A stretch of DNA of 6,910 nucleotides, taken from assembly GCA_022565195.1 (NCBI GenBank), contig JADFJZ010000074.1:1-6910 (forward strand), written 5' to 3'. This document shows positions 4,746-6,910 of the stretch, in pieces (the first letter of the stretch is position 1; each line of letters opens with the position of its first letter). This DNA comes from Planctomycetota bacterium (GTDB taxonomy: Bacteria > Planctomycetota > Phycisphaerae > UBA1845 > CAIVHJ01). The translations under genes were made by a program, and so were the position numbers. A model generated the notes under the pieces. It had not been told where the DNA came from, did no database searches, and saw nothing but the letters and a program-made list of their open reading frames with translations.

Positions 4746-6910
4746 TTACCCGCGGTAGTACTTGTCGATGATCGGGACGACCTTGTTGGTGGGCAGGTTC
4801 AGCGCTCCCAGCGATTGGCTGGCTGCGCTGCGGATGATCAAGTTTGGATCGTTGATGCTCATCTCAACCAAGCGGTTGATCTGTGGCTCGGTCAGGAGGT
4901 TGGCGTTGACCTTGGCTGAGGCGGCGAGTGAATCAAAGGCAGCCACCCGGAGCGATTCGGTGTTCCCGTCGCCGAGGGCGACTTTGGCAATGGACTGCTG
5001 CGCGGTCGGGCTGCTCAAGAGTGCCAAAACAGACGCGGCAGCGATTTGGAGCGATTCATCGTCGCCGGCGAGGGCCCGCGTCAGGCCGCCTTCGGCGACG
5101 TTGGCGTCGTATACGGGGGAATGACTCATCGCGATTTTGCGCAGGGCGGAAGTCGCGTCGAGCGCCAGCACCAGGGCCTCATCGGCCATCAGCGAGGTCT
5201 GGCCGACCGTGCGGGCGGCGCGCCGCCAAGCCTGTCGAATTTGCTCTGACGAAGCCGGAGCCGTTACGAGCGCGGCCGCCGGGTCGCTCTTCACCAGCAT
5301 TTCGACAACGCCGAGCTGATCCTCGTTGGTCAGCAGCACGATCGGCGTCATGGCATACAAGTGGTTGGCGCGGATGGCAGCGACGGTTGCTGAAACGTCC
5401 TGATCGGCCGCCAGAACAAACGCGGAGACGGTGGGGAGTTCCTGCCGGGCGCGTTGCAGCGCGGCGTAGAGATCGCCCTCGCCGATGGCGATGGTCTGGT
5501 CGGCGCGAAGGGCGTCCATCACGCGGTTGCGATTGGCTTCATTGGGTTCGATGACCAGGCAATACTGTCCGCCGGTCTGCGAAAGGGCCTCTGCCAGCGT
5601 CGGGACCACGCGGTCCGATCCGACGAAGGAAGTCGAGGGCAGCGCATGGGCCAGTGCCAGTGCCGCCTTGATGCGGACGACTTGATCCGGGAAGTTGAGC
5701 GCCTGAGCCAGCGGCTCCATGGCTGCGCCCGGTCCCACGAGGCTGGCCTCGCCGGCGATCAAACGCAGCGCGGCGATGGCGCCGAGGGCCACGGCCGACT
5801 CGCGATCGCGAACAGCCATGTCCAGCACCATGTGACAGTAGCGCGCCCCAGCCGCTCTGGCGAAATACGCACTTCGCGGAAAGTTCTCGGCTTTGGTCAA
5901 GTCGGCGAGGCCAATCTCGTCCGGCTCGACCGATTCGACGTCCATGCTGAGTTCCGCCTCGCGGCGAATGTTAGCGCCCAGCCAAATGGCGACGGCTTCG
6001 GCCTGGTTCGGTTGCAGGCGCAGAGCCTCTTCGCTACAGCGCATGGCCATTATTTCATTGAAGATCTCGCGCGGCACCTCCGTGCGCTGCAACCGCCCGT
6101 CACGCCAATACCACACGTTGGCGAAATCGACACGCGGGTCGGCTTTGACGGAACCGTGATCCGCGTAGTATTGCTTTGCCAGATCCAGATACGCTTCGCC
6201 GGGTGCAATGGAAGGCAGAGAGGGACTGCTGGAGATAATATTTGATATCGCTTGTTCGACCATGCCTCGCAGTTCCCGGGAAGATGCCGGGTGTTCCAGG
6301 ACGGCGAGCAAATGAGGAATGGCCTGCGGATATCCGATCTGCCCCAGCGCTTTGACGAGAAACTGCTTGGTCTCGTTGTCGTCCATTTTCAAAGCGATGA
6401 CCAGCGGATTGACCGCGCCCTTGCCCATCTTCGGCAGCATCCGAATGATGCGGCTGTGCAGGCGCGACTGGGTATCGTCCTGGAGTGTGCTGACCAGCCA
6501 AGGGACGGCATACTCCCCGGAGTCACGCAGTCGGTTGATGGCGTTGAACTCCATCTGTGGCTCGCCGCCGAGTTTTTGGATGTTGCCCTTGATACGCTGC
6601 GGGTCTCTGCGCATCAGCAGTTCGCCTTCGCGGATCAAGTCCATTACCTGGCTGGCACTTTCGCTGACTTCGATCTTGCTGAGCAGCAAATCGAGCGTCT
6701 TGATGCTGTTGGTGTGCTCGTCAGCCCATTTGAGAATGTCGAGCGGGTCGGGGTTCTTGGCCAGCAGGCTCTTGGCAAAGGCGTCGGCCCGGGCGAACTT
6801 GCCCAGCACGGCGTTGTGCAAGAAGTTGGTGAACAAAGACTTGGCATCGTCGCCGGTCTTTTGGGTCGTCGTATCCGCGTCGTCTTGAGCCAGGGAGATC
6901 GGCAAGCTTG
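4746..6910 (-). CDS. HEAT-repeat protein with embedded receiver-like domain, probably exported, 5' end outside the window
   Basis: The frame is open from the right edge to TAA at 4748-4746. A TTG at 6905-6903 could formally start it, but the reading continues upstream and begins with ...SLPISLAQDDADTTTQ. This looks like the end of a signal peptide and its cleavage region, so I treat the gene as partial. Residues below are counted from that TTG. About 20-115 is helical. 120-225 contains HEAT-type repeats (AVPWLVSTLQDDTQSRLHSRIIRML; AVNPLVIALKMDD; AIPHLLAVLEHP). 235-320 is a helical spacer with a TPR-like segment (EEALRLQPNQAEAVAIWLGA). 365-445 and 570-715 are further HEAT-like repeats. Inserted at about 447-565 is a response-regulator receiver-like fold (QYCLVIEPNEANRNRVMDAL ... 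TPIVLLTNEDQ ... AALVTAPASSEQI). HEAT arrays usually form protein-binding scaffolds. Binding partner and role are unknown. Confidence 0.8.
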   Translation of the reverse strand, partial: SLPISLAQDDADTTTQKTGDDAKSLFTNFLHNAVLGKFARADAFAKSLLAKNPDPLDILKWADEHTNSIKTLDLLLSKIEVSESASQVMDLIREGELLMRRDPQRIKGNIQKLGGEPQMEFNAINRLRDSGEYAVPWLVSTLQDDTQSRLHSRIIRMLPKMGKGAVNPLVIALKMDDNETKQFLVKALGQIGYPQAIPHLLAVLEHPASSRELRGMVEQAISNIISSSPSLPSIAPGEAYLDLAKQYYADHGSVKADPRVDFANVWYWRDGRLQRTEVPREIFNEIMAMRCSEEALRLQPNQAEAVAIWLGANIRREAELSMDVESVEPDEIGLADLTKAENFPRSAYFARAAGARYCHMVLDMAVRDRESAVALGAIAALRLIAGEASLVGPGAAMEPLAQALNFPDQVVRIKAALALAHALPSTSFVGSDRVVPTLAEALSQTGGQYCLVIEPNEANRNRVMDALRADQTIAIGEGDLYAALQRARQELPTVSAFVLAADQDVSATVAAIRANHLYAMTPIVLLTNEDQLGVVEMLVKSDPAAALVTAPASSEQIRQAWRRAARTVGQTSLMADEALVLALDATSALRKIAMSHSPVYDANVAEGGLTRALAGDDESLQIAAASVLALLSSPTAQQSIAKVALGDGNTESLRVAAFDSLAASAKVNANLLTEPQINRLVEMSINDPNLIIRSAASQSLGALNLPTNKVVPIIDKYYRG

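Noticed and set aside
5454..6245. A 263-residue plus-strand reading frame inside the HEAT-repeat gene
   Set aside because: It has no family resemblance or convincing start signal and lies wholly antisense to a repeat protein with clear helical periodicity.
6903..6905. TTG as the true start of the HEAT-repeat protein
   Set aside because: It would leave the protein starting at what looks like the end of a signal peptide, and the frame is open to the window edge; the real start most likely lies outside.
1..6910. tRNA or rRNA genes, CRISPR arrays, insertion-sequence ends, defence or toxin-antitoxin modules
   Set aside because: I looked for cloverleaf-like arms, regularly spaced repeats, transposase motifs and paired small genes and saw none that I could support.

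Overview
The window holds five genes or gene parts in a GC-rich bacterial sequence, plus one suspicious join. From about 1260 to the right end, the content suggests a planctomycete-like bacterium (Phycisphaerae or a relative). The pointers are a GAF/sigma-54 activator, a very small exported protein, a GT87-type membrane glycosyltransferase and a large probably exported HEAT-repeat protein. That assignment is inference; there is no rRNA or other marker to settle it. The left ~1.2 kb carries an SSB very close to the proteobacterial type and uses AGA/AGG arginine codons much more often, so it may come from a different genome.

Layout. 1-485 (minus): N-terminal part of an unrecognised single-pass membrane protein that runs off the left edge. 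486-776: divergent intergenic region with a good sigma-70-type promoter for ssb, a perfect 12-bp palindrome and an 8-bp-stem hairpin. 777-~1193 (plus): ssb, with all its DNA-binding aromatics but no acidic C-terminal tip and no stop codon where the gene should end. 1050-2597 (minus): GAF-AAA+ sigma-54 activator whose family-like sequence ends near 1260 and whose last ~70 codons are antisense to ssb. It has no C-terminal DNA-binding helix-turn-helix. 2598-2819: regulatory spacer with a promoter-like element holding an inverted repeat. 2820-3071 (plus): small exported protein of unknown function. 3072-3215: spacer with a hairpin, a 14-bp tandem duplication and a second hairpin. 3216-4544 (minus): GT87/DUF2029-like glycosyltransferase. 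4545-4745: spacer with a consensus TATAAT promoter for it. 4746-6910 (minus): HEAT-repeat protein with an embedded receiver-like domain that lacks phosphorylation residues, open at the right edge.

How the parts relate. Nothing visible ties these genes into one pathway; each neighbouring pair is separated by 140-290 bp with its own signals. The exception is ssb and the activator, whose 3' ends run into each other. The simplest explanation is that both convergent genes lost their 3' ends at a single join between about 1194 and 1260, either a genomic deletion/rearrangement or an assembly chimera. The most unusual intact element is the HEAT protein with its apparently non-phosphorylatable receiver-like fold. 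I see no convincing new defence, mobile or CRISPR system.
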